Part shown: piece by piece, positions 42,143 through 50,232 of the stretch
Position numbering within the stretch: position 1 is the stretch's first letter
Layout: each line of letters opens with the position of its first letter
NCBI RefSeq assembly: GCF_900141745.1
Contig: NZ_FSRM01000002.1
Location: 1,426,001 to 1,490,000, forward strand
Reading direction: 5' to 3'
From: Paraburkholderia phenazinium
Lineage (GTDB): Bacteria; Pseudomonadota; Gammaproteobacteria; Burkholderiales; Burkholderiaceae
Length of the DNA stretch: 64,000 nucleotides
Position numbers and translations under genes: made by a program
The notes under the pieces: generated by a model
Told to the model about the DNA's origin: nothing
Seen by the model: the letters and a program-made list of their open reading frames with translations, nothing else
Databases searched by the model: none

Positions 42143-43852
42143 TTATAAATTTTCCCGGATCATGGCGAAGACATCGGCGGATTGGCCTTGCAACATCGCT
42201 TTCGCTGAGTACAGGACCATCCCGTACGCGGAGCCCCAATCGATCTTCGGCGGCATCACGAGCGTCATCGTATCCACCTTGACGTTCAGAAGCGCGGGGC
42301 CCGGTTCCTTCAACCAGGTCACGACGGCATCTTCGAGCTCATCGGCCTTCGTCACCGTGCGCCCCCAGAATCCGATCGCTTCGGCAACCTTACCGAAGTC
42401 CGGGTTTTGCAACCCTGTGTAGAGCGGCAGCATGCCTTCGGACTTCTGTTCGATGTCGATAAACCCGAGCTTGCCGTTGTCGAACACGACCACCTTGATG
42501 GGCAGCTTCTCCTGCACGGCCGTCATGAGTTCACCGAACAGCATGGCAAGACCGCCGTCGCCGGACATCGAAATCACCTGACGTCCGGGCTGGCACTTTT
42601 GCAACCCCAGCGACATTGGCAGAGCAGCCGCCATCGTGCCGTGTAGCAGACTCGAAAACACGCGGCGTTTTCCGTTCGTTTCGATGTGCCGATACAACCA
42701 GACGGTGGGTGTGCCATCGTCGGCGCAGAAGATCGCATCGCTCGCCGCATGCCGGTTGATCAGCTCGGTCAGATAGATGGGAGGGATCGTCCCACGGTCC
42801 GACGGGACCGCCTTGGACCGGTGGCTCTCCAGCGCATCGGCATGCCGTGCGACGAGCCTGTCGCGGAACTCGGTGGACGTGCGCGGTTTCAGGCGTGGCA
42901 ACAACGCTTCCATGGTGGACCTGATATCGCCAACCAGCCCTAGCGTGACCGGATGCCGGCGGCCGAGGTGATCGGGTGCGATGTCGATCTGAACGATTTT
43001 GGCCTTCTCCGGGTAGAACTGCCGCCATGCGAAGTCCGCGCCCAACAACAGCAAGGTCTCGCATTCGGACACCGCCAGGTAACCCGCTTCGCTGCCGATA
43101 ATGCCGGTCATGCCGACGTTGTACGGGTTGTCGTGTTCAAGCACGTCCTTGGCGCGCGACGTGTGTGCAATCGGCGCCTTCAGCCGCTCGGCCACCGCGA
43201 GAATTTCAGCGTGGGCGCCGCGGCATCCCGAGCCGCCGTAGATGGCAACTTTCTCGCCCGAGTTGAGAATGTCGGCGACACGGTCGAGGTCTGCGTCATT
43301 CGGCCGGACCATGGGCACATTCGTGTGGACCGAATACGGCACCGCGTCGCTCGCAGTGGCGTGGGAGATGTCAACCGGAACGATCAGCACGGCCACGCCA
43401 CCTTTTGCAATGGCGGTTTGACACGCAATTACCGTTTTACGCCGGGCCTGCTCCGGCGTGATGATCATGTCGCAGAACACGCTGCACGATCCGTAGATCG
43501 CCTTGAAGTCGACCTCTTGCGGAAAGTTGAAGCCGATTTCCTCGCTGGCCACCTGGGTTGCAATCAGGATCACCGGCGCACGGTTGCGGTTCGCGTCCAC
43601 CAGACCATTGATGAAGTGAAGACTGCCAGGCCCGCAACTTCCGGCAACGGCCGTCAGGTTGCCGGTCAACATGGCTTCGCCTTCGGCAGCGAATGCGCCC
43701 GCCTCTTCATGGCGCACATGGACCCACTCGATGTCGCTCTCGTTGATGTGGTGAGCGATAAGGTTCAGTGTGTCGCCCACGATCCCGTAGCAATGCTTTA
43801 CGCCAGCCGCGGCGAGCGTTTCCACGATGATTTCGGCCACTTTTTTGGCCAT
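42143..43852 (-). CDS. poxB: Thiamine-pyrophosphate-dependent pyruvate dehydrogenase (quinone)/pyruvate oxidase
   Basis: 569 residues (E. coli PoxB is 572). TPP-enzyme N-domain with the catalytic Glu in VRHEEAGAFAAEGEAM, a middle FAD-binding domain, and a C-domain with the GDG-N TPP/Mg motif (GDGGLAMLFGELMTAV...VVVFDNG). The C-terminal tail is shorter than E. coli's lipid-activated tail but present. It turns pyruvate to acetate and CO2, passing electrons to the quinone pool. GGAGAA precedes the ATG. Other TPP enzymes of this family (acetolactate synthase-like) are the alternative, but the overall pattern favours PoxB. Confidence 0.87.
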   Translation of the reverse strand: MAKKVAEIIVETLAAAGVKHCYGIVGDTLNLIAHHINESDIEWVHVRHEEAGAFAAEGEAMLTGNLTAVAGSCGPGSLHFINGLVDANRNRAPVILIATQVASEEIGFNFPQEVDFKAIYGSCSVFCDMIITPEQARRKTVIACQTAIAKGGVAVLIVPVDISHATASDAVPYSVHTNVPMVRPNDADLDRVADILNSGEKVAIYGGSGCRGAHAEILAVAERLKAPIAHTSRAKDVLEHDNPYNVGMTGIIGSEAGYLAVSECETLLLLGADFAWRQFYPEKAKIVQIDIAPDHLGRRHPVTLGLVGDIRSTMEALLPRLKPRTSTEFRDRLVARHADALESHRSKAVPSDRGTIPPIYLTELINRHAASDAIFCADDGTPTVWLYRHIETNGKRRVFSSLLHGTMAAALPMSLGLQKCQPGRQVISMSGDGGLAMLFGELMTAVQEKLPIKVVVFDNGKLGFIDIEQKSEGMLPLYTGLQNPDFGKVAEAIGFWGRTVTKADELEDAVVTWLKEPGPALLNVKVDTMTLVMPPKIDWGSAYGMVLYSAKAMLQGQSADVFAMIRENL

Positions 43853-44134
43853 ACATGTTCTCCAGAGGATGCTTTGTTCGTGAACCGGTCTACCGCCTTT
43901 GTGAACTGCAGATGCGCAGTGGGCCAGTGTTCTTCTCGCTCACCGGACCGGTGGGATGGTCTCGGTATGTTGAGCGGAGTCCTCAGCATCGAATATCCCT
44001 CTGATGGGGGAGCGGGGCCGTGACAGGCCCGTCATGGCTGGCTTCCGAAGCAGGCGATCTGTAAAGTTGCTGTCCCGTATCGGGTACAGTGGCGCATTCC
44101 GCACGCCCGCCGGGCAACGCATCCGCACCCCGCG

Positions 44135-44845
44135 ATGAAACGCATCCCTCTCTGTCCGTTGTTGCATGACGGCCCGTCCGATGTTCAGGTGTGGCGAGTC
44201 GATATCGACTTCGCCGCGACGCTCGCTGACGAAGCGTTCAGCGTGCTTTCCGGCGACGAGCGCGCGCACGCGCGCGTGTTTCGGCGCAGCGAAGATGCGC
44301 TTCGCTTCGCGACGGTGCGCGCGGCTTTGCGAGAGCAACTCGCGAGTACGCTCGCCACCGCGCCGCACGCGCTGTGGCTTGTGCGCGACGCCATGGGCCG
44401 TCCGTCGCTGGCTGAAACCACGTCATTGGATTTCAACGTGTCGCACTCGGGCGCGCATGGACTGATCGCACTATCCATGCGACGCCGGGTAGGCGTGGAC
44501 ATTGAGCAGCGCAGCGCCCATCTCGACTGGCGCTCGCTTGCCTCGCTAACGCTGGCGGGCAGCGAAGTGGCCTGGCTCGACGAGGCGTCTGCGGACCAAC
44601 GTCTCGAGCACTTTTACGACGCCTGGGTCGCGAAGGAGGCCTTGCTCAAGACAACAGGCGTCGGCGTGGTGCGTGGGTTGCAACGTCTGACGGTCCTGCC
44701 GCGCGAGGGTACGCAGGTACGTTTGCGCGATCACGTGCCTGACGAGGCCCGGGATCTCGCGGCGACGTGGCTCGCTGCGCCTGCGGGTTATGCCACGTGC
44801 GTCGCATGGTCGACGCAGGAACGCCTCGTCCCTTTTGGTGGGTGA
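44135..44845 (+). CDS. Sfp-type 4'-phosphopantetheinyl transferase
   Basis: 236 residues, the Sfp/Gsp length. Signature motifs: the FNVSHS stretch (about 100-105), VGVDIE with Mg ligands Asp122 and Glu124, and WVAKEALLK (164-172) with Glu168 and Lys172. It activates carrier-protein domains of nonribosomal peptide or polyketide synthases by attaching phosphopantetheine. No synthase gene is in the window. The ECF sigma gene behind a Fur box directly after it suggests service to a siderophore synthase elsewhere. No strong ribosome-binding site before the ATG. Confidence 0.9.
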   Translation: MKRIPLCPLLHDGPSDVQVWRVDIDFAATLADEAFSVLSGDERAHARVFRRSEDALRFATVRAALREQLASTLATAPHALWLVRDAMGRPSLAETTSLDFNVSHSGAHGLIALSMRRRVGVDIEQRSAHLDWRSLASLTLAGSEVAWLDEASADQRLEHFYDAWVAKEALLKTTGVGVVRGLQRLTVLPREGTQVRLRDHVPDEARDLAATWLAAPAGYATCVAWSTQERLVPFGG

Positions 44846-44864
44846 TGGCACTTTTAAATGCTAT

Positions 44865-44879
44865 TGAGAATTATTCGCA
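44865..44879 (+). promoter_or_regulatory. Fur box upstream of the ECF sigma gene
   Basis: TGAGAAT-T-ATTCGCA, a 7-1-7 inverted repeat with 6 of 7 arm positions symmetric, close to the Fur consensus TGATAAT-N-ATTATCA. It lies 47 bp before the start codon, where it can block a promoter. The surrounding sequence is AT-rich. Confidence 0.75.
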
Positions 44880-44926
44880 TTTAAGTTAGATTACAGCCTC
44901 TCAATGGATTAACGGAGGCTGGAGCG

Positions 44927-45583
44927 ATGGCGGATGGACTAGCGGGACCCGCACAGGTTTTGCACCGTGGCCGCACGCCGCGCGCGTCCCTACCGCAGAC
45001 CGGCAAACGTCGCCGGGAACCGGGCCAGACCGCTAACGCTGCGGGCCGCTGCGGCGGTGCGTTGCTGGACGTGCTGATCGGACATCGCCCGTCGCTGGTG
45101 ACGCTCGCTGCCTCGTTCGTCGGTTGCGGCAGCCGCGCCGAAGATGTGGTGCACGACGTGTTCGTCAAGCTCGTGGCTTTTCCAAACCAGGATGCAATTC
45201 GTCAACCAGTGGCATATGTCACGCGGATGGTGCGCAATGCCGCGATGGATGCGTGCGATCGTCAGATGCTCGAAAGCGCCTGGCAGGCTGACGCAGAGGA
45301 CGGCCTCGATATCGCTTCGTCTGACCCGGGTCCCGAAGCGGCGCTAGCGACTCGCGATGCGCTGCGCCACGCGTTCGATGCGTTGGCCCAGTTGCCTGAG
45401 CGCACGCGTGCTGCCTTCGAGTTCGTGCGCCTGCGCGAAGAGACGTTGCAGGACACGGCTCGCGCGCTGAATGTGTCGCAAACGCTGGTTCACTTCATGG
45501 TTCGCGACGCGGCGAAGCATTGCGCCGATTGCGTCCGTCCCGGTACTGGTCAGAAAAACCCGGCTGGCCGCTGGCGGGGATAA
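44927..45583 (+). CDS. Iron-starvation-type ECF sigma factor (OrbS/PvdS-like)
   Basis: 218 residues; the ATG follows GGAGGCTGGAG. Region 2 about 55-120 (RPSLVTLAASFVGCGSRAEDVVHDVFVKL, then YVTRMVRNAAMDACDR). Region 4 about 145-205 (LPERTRAAFEFVRLREETLQDTARALNVSQTLVHFMVRDA). The helix pattern fits the siderophore sigma group. An N-terminal extension of about 45 basic residues, unlike minimal ECF factors, recalls Burkholderia OrbS. No anti-sigma gene follows, as in PvdS/OrbS systems. Fur control should make it active in low iron. Confidence 0.85.
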   Translation: MADGLAGPAQVLHRGRTPRASLPQTGKRRREPGQTANAAGRCGGALLDVLIGHRPSLVTLAASFVGCGSRAEDVVHDVFVKLVAFPNQDAIRQPVAYVTRMVRNAAMDACDRQMLESAWQADAEDGLDIASSDPGPEAALATRDALRHAFDALAQLPERTRAAFEFVRLREETLQDTARALNVSQTLVHFMVRDAAKHCADCVRPGTGQKNPAGRWRG

Positions 45584-45946
45584 GCGCGCCGATCCAGACC
45601 GATATTCATACATACGGGCTACCTGTTTACCCTGGAGGCAACTTGTCCGGCAGTGCTCGAGTTGCCGCCGCAACTGCGTTCAAACGCTCGCCGGTTCTGG
45701 CAAAGCGCATATTTCACCGAGATCGCGCACGCCGGTCATCAGCCGCGGCTTATCTCAAAAGCCATTTCCCACATATTGATATTTTGCGCTGGCCCGAATT
45801 AAGATGACTTCCCTCGATACGCGACGCGTGTCGATCCGGCGAGGAGTCGCATTTGCGGTAATCCGTTCAATGAGTCAGGTTTCGGGACGCGACGGCTGAC
45901 CGTCAGAATCCCGTCAAGGCAGCCCCTAAAAGCTTGGGAGACAAAG
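45584..45946. other. Intergenic region after the ECF sigma gene
   Basis: 363 bp with no supported gene. Short frames on the plus strand overlapping the sigma gene have shadow-like composition. A purine-rich start signal for the next small gene (GGGAG at 45938-45942) lies at its end. Confidence 0.4.
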
Positions 45947-46144
45947 ATGCTGAGCCCTCATGAATTCGCAACGCTGATGCTGGTCAAGGACGCCACGGCG
46001 CAACTGGAGGTTGATCGGGCAGATCTCGACGTTCTGCTCGCGCGCCAACTCGTCAGTCTCGAACACGCGGGCTCCGGCGAGGCATTGCCGCGTTTGACCC
46101 GTGAGGGTTACTCGTTCCTGAAAGCGGCTGGCCGCATTCACTGA
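45947..46144 (+). CDS. Small conserved-looking protein of unknown function
   Basis: 65 residues with a good GGGAG ribosome-binding site. Three helices with alternating polarity (LSPHEFATLMLVKDA, RADLDVLLARQLVSLE, TREGYSFLKAAGRI) resemble a small winged-helix or coiled domain. The layout RADLDVLLARQLVSLE...LTREGYSFLKA recalls the end of MarR-like HTHs, which is only a resemblance. It precedes the phasin gene by 163 bp. Confidence 0.6.
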   Translation: MLSPHEFATLMLVKDATAQLEVDRADLDVLLARQLVSLEHAGSGEALPRLTREGYSFLKAAGRIH

Positions 46145-46307
46145 TATCGACCCGGAGCGCGGGAAGCCGCGTCACCGTCTGTACGATCCCGAGGAGGCTT
46201 CCAGATAACGGTAATTTGAGCGGACGTGCTGGTATAGAACCTGAGAGAGCGGTAACTTAGTTTGTTATGCTTATTTAAAAATACGAGTCGCCTTAAGGAG
46301 CTTCAAG

Positions 46308-46838
46308 ATGAATGAGTTGTTTCCGGAGCAGTTTGCCGCGGCTCAAAAGGCCAGCCTCGAAACGTTTTACGGTCTGGCAAACCTGTCCTTCGAGAGCTTC
46401 CAGAAGCTGACCGTGTTGAATCTGCAGGCGGCCAGATCGGCCCTTGCCGACACGCATAAACTGCTGTCCGCCGCTGACCCGCAGGCGTTTTTCGCGCAGC
46501 AGGCCAGTCCCGGCGGTGGGTTTGCCGAACGAATCCAGGCTTGGCAGTATCGCGTGTATGAGATTGCAGTGGGCACCCAGACGGGATTCGCAGCGATTGC
46601 AGCGGCGCAGTACGAAGCGCACAATCGCCGGGTGCAGGCGCTCTTCGAAGATATGTCGAAGCAGGCGCCGGCGGGTTCCGAAGCGGCTGTCGCTGCGCTG
46701 AAAAAGCTGATCGATTCGAGCGGCGCGTTTTACGACAGCGTCAACAAGTCGGCTCGGCAAGCTGTCAACATGGCCGAAGGCGGCTTCGAAGCGGTGCTGC
46801 CGCGCACATCGAACGCATCGGGCGCAACAACCGGGTGA
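46308..46838 (+). CDS. phaP: Phasin, PHB granule-associated protein
   Basis: 176 residues, almost all helical, no cysteine. The phasin_2 pattern is clear: an N-terminal FAAAQKASLETFYGLANLSFESFQKLTVLNLQAARSAL, then amphipathic helices. It coats PHB granules and sets their number and size. AAGGAG lies 8 bases before the ATG. Followed after 62 bp by acetoacetyl-CoA reductase on the same strand. Confidence 0.92.
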   Translation: MNELFPEQFAAAQKASLETFYGLANLSFESFQKLTVLNLQAARSALADTHKLLSAADPQAFFAQQASPGGGFAERIQAWQYRVYEIAVGTQTGFAAIAAAQYEAHNRRVQALFEDMSKQAPAGSEAAVAALKKLIDSSGAFYDSVNKSARQAVNMAEGGFEAVLPRTSNASGATTG

Positions 46839-46900
46839 GTGGCCGGGAAGGCTGAACACGCGGTGACCGGATCAGCATCCTCTCACGCGAGGCAGCCGCA

Positions 46901-47644
46901 ATGACAAGCCAGATCGCATTGGTGACGGGTGGAATGGGTGGTATCGGTGAAGCCATCGCCGTCAAGCTGCATGACGCAGGTTATACGACGGTGGTGACGT
47001 ACTCACCCGCTAACACCGGTGCGCAAGCCTGGCTAGCGCGGATGGAAGCGGCCGGGCGCCGCTTTCCGGCTTACGAAGTAGATGTTGCGGACTACGATGC
47101 ATGTCAGCGAGGTGCCCAAAAGCTTCAAGCGGAAGTGGGCAATGTCGATGTTCTCGTCAATAACGCCGGCATCACGCGCGACGCCAGCTTCAAGAAGCTC
47201 GACAAGGTCAACTGGGACGCAGTTCTGCGCACCAACCTCGATTCGCTTTTCAACATGACGAAACCGGTTTGCGACGGCATGGTGGAGCGAGGTTGGGGGC
47301 GCATCGTCAATATCTCGTCCATTATCGGCTCCAAGGGTGGTTTCGGTCAGACGAACTATGCCGCCGCAAAAGCAGGCATGCATGGCTTTACCAAATCTCT
47401 GGCACTCGAAGTGGCGAAAAAGGGTGTCACGGTCAATACCGTGTCGCCTGGATTCATCGCCACCAGAATGGTCATGGCGGTGCCGCAAGAAGTGCTCGAC
47501 ACCAGGATCATTCCGCAGATCCCGGTGGGACGGCTTGGGCAGCCCGAGGAGGTGGCGGCGCTCGTACTCTATCTATGCTCGCGGGAGGCGGCCTTCGTCA
47601 CCGGCGCCAACATCGCCATCAATGGTGGACAGCACCTGCAGTAG
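46901..47644 (+). CDS. phaB: Acetoacetyl-CoA reductase
   Basis: 247 residues, the PhaB length. SDR motifs TGGMGGIG (9-16) and NNAG (87-90), and catalytic Ser140, Tyr153 and Lys157. PhaB-typical stretches are RIVNISSIIGSKGGFGQTNYAAAKAG and RDASFKKL. It reduces acetoacetyl-CoA to (R)-3-hydroxybutyryl-CoA with NADPH, the step before polymerisation. Second gene of the phaP-phaB pair. Confidence 0.93.
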   Translation: MTSQIALVTGGMGGIGEAIAVKLHDAGYTTVVTYSPANTGAQAWLARMEAAGRRFPAYEVDVADYDACQRGAQKLQAEVGNVDVLVNNAGITRDASFKKLDKVNWDAVLRTNLDSLFNMTKPVCDGMVERGWGRIVNISSIIGSKGGFGQTNYAAAKAGMHGFTKSLALEVAKKGVTVNTVSPGFIATRMVMAVPQEVLDTRIIPQIPVGRLGQPEEVAALVLYLCSREAAFVTGANIAINGGQHLQ

Positions 47645-47760
47645 CGGGCTCGCCAATCTCCACCAGCACGCCTAAGCATCCGAACAGGCGTGCATCCCAC
47701 ACTTTGCACTTTCCCCCGTAAAACATGGCTGATTATTTCGGCACGGTCATTTTCTTGTAG

Positions 47761-47776
47761 AACAATCTATATTGTT
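47761..47776. promoter_or_regulatory. Inverted repeat AACAAT-N4-ATTGTT upstream of the NCS1 permease
   Basis: A perfect 6-bp-arm palindrome with 4-bp spacer, 108 bp before the permease start and inside the only AT-rich patch of the gap. Shape suits a GntR/LacI-type operator; the regulator is unknown. Confidence 0.45.
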
Positions 47777-47884
47777 GCAATGGCAAGCGGCAGGTCGTCG
47801 GAACGCAGCCCGTCCACAACCCGGCACAGCATGGCAGCGCATTGCGCCGGGATTCAATCGTCAGGTACAGCAACAGGGGAAGAC

Positions 47885-49360
47885 ATGTCGACCTCACCGC
47901 TTATCGATGGTAGCGCCCCGCATGGCACCGGCGGGCAGGCGGCACAGACCGACGCGCGTTTGTACAATCATGACCTCGCACCGGTTCCGCTCAACAAACG
48001 CACGTGGACCGGCTATTGCATCTTTGCCATGTGGATGTCGGATGTCCACAGCGTCGGCGGTTACACGTTCGCGGCAAGCCTGTTTCTTCTCGGCATATCC
48101 GGCTGGCAGGTATTGATTGCTCTCACCATCGGCATTCTGGTCGTGTATGTGCTGATGAACCTGGTCGGCAAACCCAGTTATGTGCATGGCATTCCGTTTC
48201 CGGTCATGGCCCGCGTCAGCATGGGCGTCATGGGTGCGAACCTCGCGGCGGTCATCCGCGGTGTGGTGGGCATTGTCTGGTACGGCGTGCAAACCTACTT
48301 TGCGTCGAAAGCGGTGGCGACGCTCGTCATTCTGTTTTTTCCAGCGGCTGCGGCGCTGCACGACTTCAGCTTCCTGCGCCTCGACGGACTTGGCTGGGTC
48401 AGCTTCCTGTTCATGTGGGTGTTCCAGCTGATCATCTTCCAGCGCGGCATGGAGGCGATCCGCAAGTTCATCGATTTCTGCGGCCCAGCAGTATATGTGG
48501 TGATGTTCGCGCTGATGGCGTGGATTCTTTCGCAAGCGGGGCTGGGCAGCCTGAGTCTCACGCTCGGCGGCAAGGTACTGTCCGGCAGCGAGCAGTTTGC
48601 CAGCATGGGTAATGCCACACTGCTGGTGGTGAGTTACTTCGCTGCGCTGTTGCTCAACTTCGGCGACTTCTCGCGCTTTGCCAAGAGCGAGCGTCAGATG
48701 AAGGTAGGTAATTTTCTCGGCCTGCCGGTCAATTTCATCGTATTCGCCATCATCACAGTGATCGTGACCTCCGGCAGCGCGACCGTGTTCGGCTCAATGA
48801 TCATGGACCCGGTTGCAATCGTCGCTCACATCCAGAATAAGGTGGCCGTGGTGATCGGCAGCCTGACGTTTATCGTGGCGACAATGGGCATCAACATCGT
48901 TGCCAATTTTGTCTCTCCTGCCTACGACATCGCGAATCTTTTTCCCAGGCATATCGACTTCAAGAAGGGCGGCCTCGTGGCCTCGATTCTTGCGGTTCTC
49001 GTGTGTCCGTGGATTTTTGTTGACAGTCCCAAGGCGATTACGATTTTCGTCAGCGTGTTTGGCTCAGTGCTGGCGCCGCTATATGGTGTGATGATGGCCG
49101 ACTTCTACCTCATCAAGAAGCAGCAGATCGAAACGGCCGAGCTTTACAGCATGGCGCCGGCCGGACGCTTCTATTACGACGGCGGCTGGAACAAGGTGGG
49201 CATTGCTGCGCTGGTCATTTCCGGCATCATCTCGGTGGGCTGGGAACTCTGCACGCAACTGCTGCACGTGTTGCCCGCCAATAACTTCGGGTGGCTGATC
49301 GGTGCAGCGGTGGGTGCAGTGCTTTATGTGGTGATGATGCGGGCGGCGCGGCGCAACTAG
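47885..49360 (+). CDS. NCS1-family nucleobase/cytosine permease
   Basis: ATG 47885 follows AGGGGA; the long upstream frame is not coding-like. 491 residues with twelve membrane segments and a hydrophilic N-terminus of about 35 residues. NCS1 features: PLNKRTWTGYCIFAMWMSD before helix 1, PFPVMARVSMGVMGANLAAVIRG in helix 3, and NFGDFSRFAKSER between helices 6 and 7. It imports cytosine, allantoin, uracil or a related compound with H+ or Na+. No nucleobase-degrading enzyme lies nearby, so the substrate is open. Confidence 0.9.
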   Translation: MSTSPLIDGSAPHGTGGQAAQTDARLYNHDLAPVPLNKRTWTGYCIFAMWMSDVHSVGGYTFAASLFLLGISGWQVLIALTIGILVVYVLMNLVGKPSYVHGIPFPVMARVSMGVMGANLAAVIRGVVGIVWYGVQTYFASKAVATLVILFFPAAAALHDFSFLRLDGLGWVSFLFMWVFQLIIFQRGMEAIRKFIDFCGPAVYVVMFALMAWILSQAGLGSLSLTLGGKVLSGSEQFASMGNATLLVVSYFAALLLNFGDFSRFAKSERQMKVGNFLGLPVNFIVFAIITVIVTSGSATVFGSMIMDPVAIVAHIQNKVAVVIGSLTFIVATMGINIVANFVSPAYDIANLFPRHIDFKKGGLVASILAVLVCPWIFVDSPKAITIFVSVFGSVLAPLYGVMMADFYLIKKQQIETAELYSMAPAGRFYYDGGWNKVGIAALVISGIISVGWELCTQLLHVLPANNFGWLIGAAVGAVLYVVMMRAARRN

Positions 49361-49388
49361 CGTGTGGTGTTGCGAAGAGGGTTCGCGT

Positions 49389-49775
49389 TCATTTATGTAG
49401 CCGCGCACGCAGGTCGACGGCTGTCGCCGCGCTGATCGGTCTCGCCGCGTCGTCGAGATGGACCGCAACCTTGCGGTAGACGTCGCGGCAAAACTGCATG
49501 CCGGCGGTAGCTTCCGGCATTGCTTCCTGAACAGGTTCGATTTTCTCCGGATTGGTGAGCGCCGCGTCTACTGCCATCTCGTCGGTGGGGTCCGCCTTCA
49601 TGATGCCGATGCCCTGAATGGTCACAGACAGGCAGGGGTCCGGCATCTGCTTGCCGTGTGTGGCAACGACGTTGAAGTTGATGTTAAGGCGCCAGAATCC
49701 ATCGTGAATGTTCTGATGAATGATCACGGCCTTCACCAGTTCCTGATGCGACAACAAATACTCGCTGTTTGCCAT
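49389..49775 (-). CDS. Hypothetical protein
   Basis: Start ATG 49775 with GAGGAG upstream; 128 residues, soluble, single cysteine, no signal peptide. It begins MANSEYLLSHQELVKAVIIHQ and has a beta-rich middle (WRLNINFNVVATHGKQ, CLSVTIQGIGIMK), then a helical C-terminus. No family recognised. Convergent with the NCS1 permease (28 bp apart). Confidence 0.65.
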   Translation of the reverse strand: MANSEYLLSHQELVKAVIIHQNIHDGFWRLNINFNVVATHGKQMPDPCLSVTIQGIGIMKADPTDEMAVDAALTNPEKIEPVQEAMPEATAGMQFCRDVYRKVAVHLDDAARPISAATAVDLRARLHK

Positions 49776-49981
49776 GAATGTGCTCCTCGAACGCAATCGT
49801 CTTTCGAGTGCCGCACAGCGTAGGACGCTGCATCAGCCCGACATGACATCACATGCCGGATCACATTGTACGAGGCTGAAAATCACAATCAAGACGCGCG
49901 CACCAGTCATGCAGCGCGATACGACCTGGACCTGTTTAACAGGCTGGCCGGTGCTGCTTGCGGGTGGTTAACTTTATTTTC

Positions 49982-50030
49982 GCAGAGGTGAGGTAGCCGC
50001 ACCCTTGCGGGTAGCCACATGCACCTCTGC
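49982..50030. ncRNA. Structured hairpin with GNRA-type loop next to a micro-gene
   Basis: Outer stem GCAGAGGTG/CACCTCTGC (49982-49990 with 50022-50030). On the minus strand the inside holds ACCC-GCAA-GGGT, a GNRA tetraloop stem, flanked by two near-copies of a GGCTAC sequence. It lies 15 bp downstream of the 24-codon gene on the minus strand. No U-run follows, so it may be a 3' structure or a small RNA rather than a terminator. Function unknown. Confidence 0.4.
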
Positions 50031-50044
50031 CTGAGACGGTGATG

Positions 50045-50119
50045 TCAGTGAAAGATCAGATAAAGGATGACGAGGACGATTACCGGTACGCCAAGTAGCC
50101 AGCCGAGTAAGTAGGGCAT
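50045..50119 (-). CDS. 24-residue single-pass membrane micro-protein
   Basis: ATG 50119 to TGA 50045-50047, with GGAGGAG seven bases before the start, as good a ribosome-binding site as any in the window. The product is almost wholly hydrophobic: MPYLLGWLLGVPVIVLV followed by ILYLIFH, a single membrane helix with a GWLLG motif. Small proteins of this style occur in many proteobacteria without known function. Its own strong initiation signal argues against chance. Confidence 0.7.
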   Translation of the reverse strand: MPYLLGWLLGVPVIVLVILYLIFH

Positions 50120-50232
50120 GATAGTTCTCCTCCGGTAGATGGTTGTGGTACGAGAACTACCCAGCATTGGGCGTGCCTGGGCCGCGGTTGCGTCGGTTTA
50201 TATTGTCCCGGGTGGTGGTTGCAGGGCCGTCG

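Noticed and set aside
42953..44023. 356-codon plus-strand frame opposite poxB
   Set aside because: Fully antisense to poxB with shadow composition.
45471..45807. Plus-strand frames overlapping the end of the ECF sigma gene
   Set aside because: Shifted-frame shadows with no start signal; no anti-sigma features such as a membrane helix.
49931..50140. A tRNA or known riboswitch in the hairpin region
   Set aside because: No cloverleaf, T-loop GTTCRA or anticodon arm, and no match to a riboswitch consensus I know.
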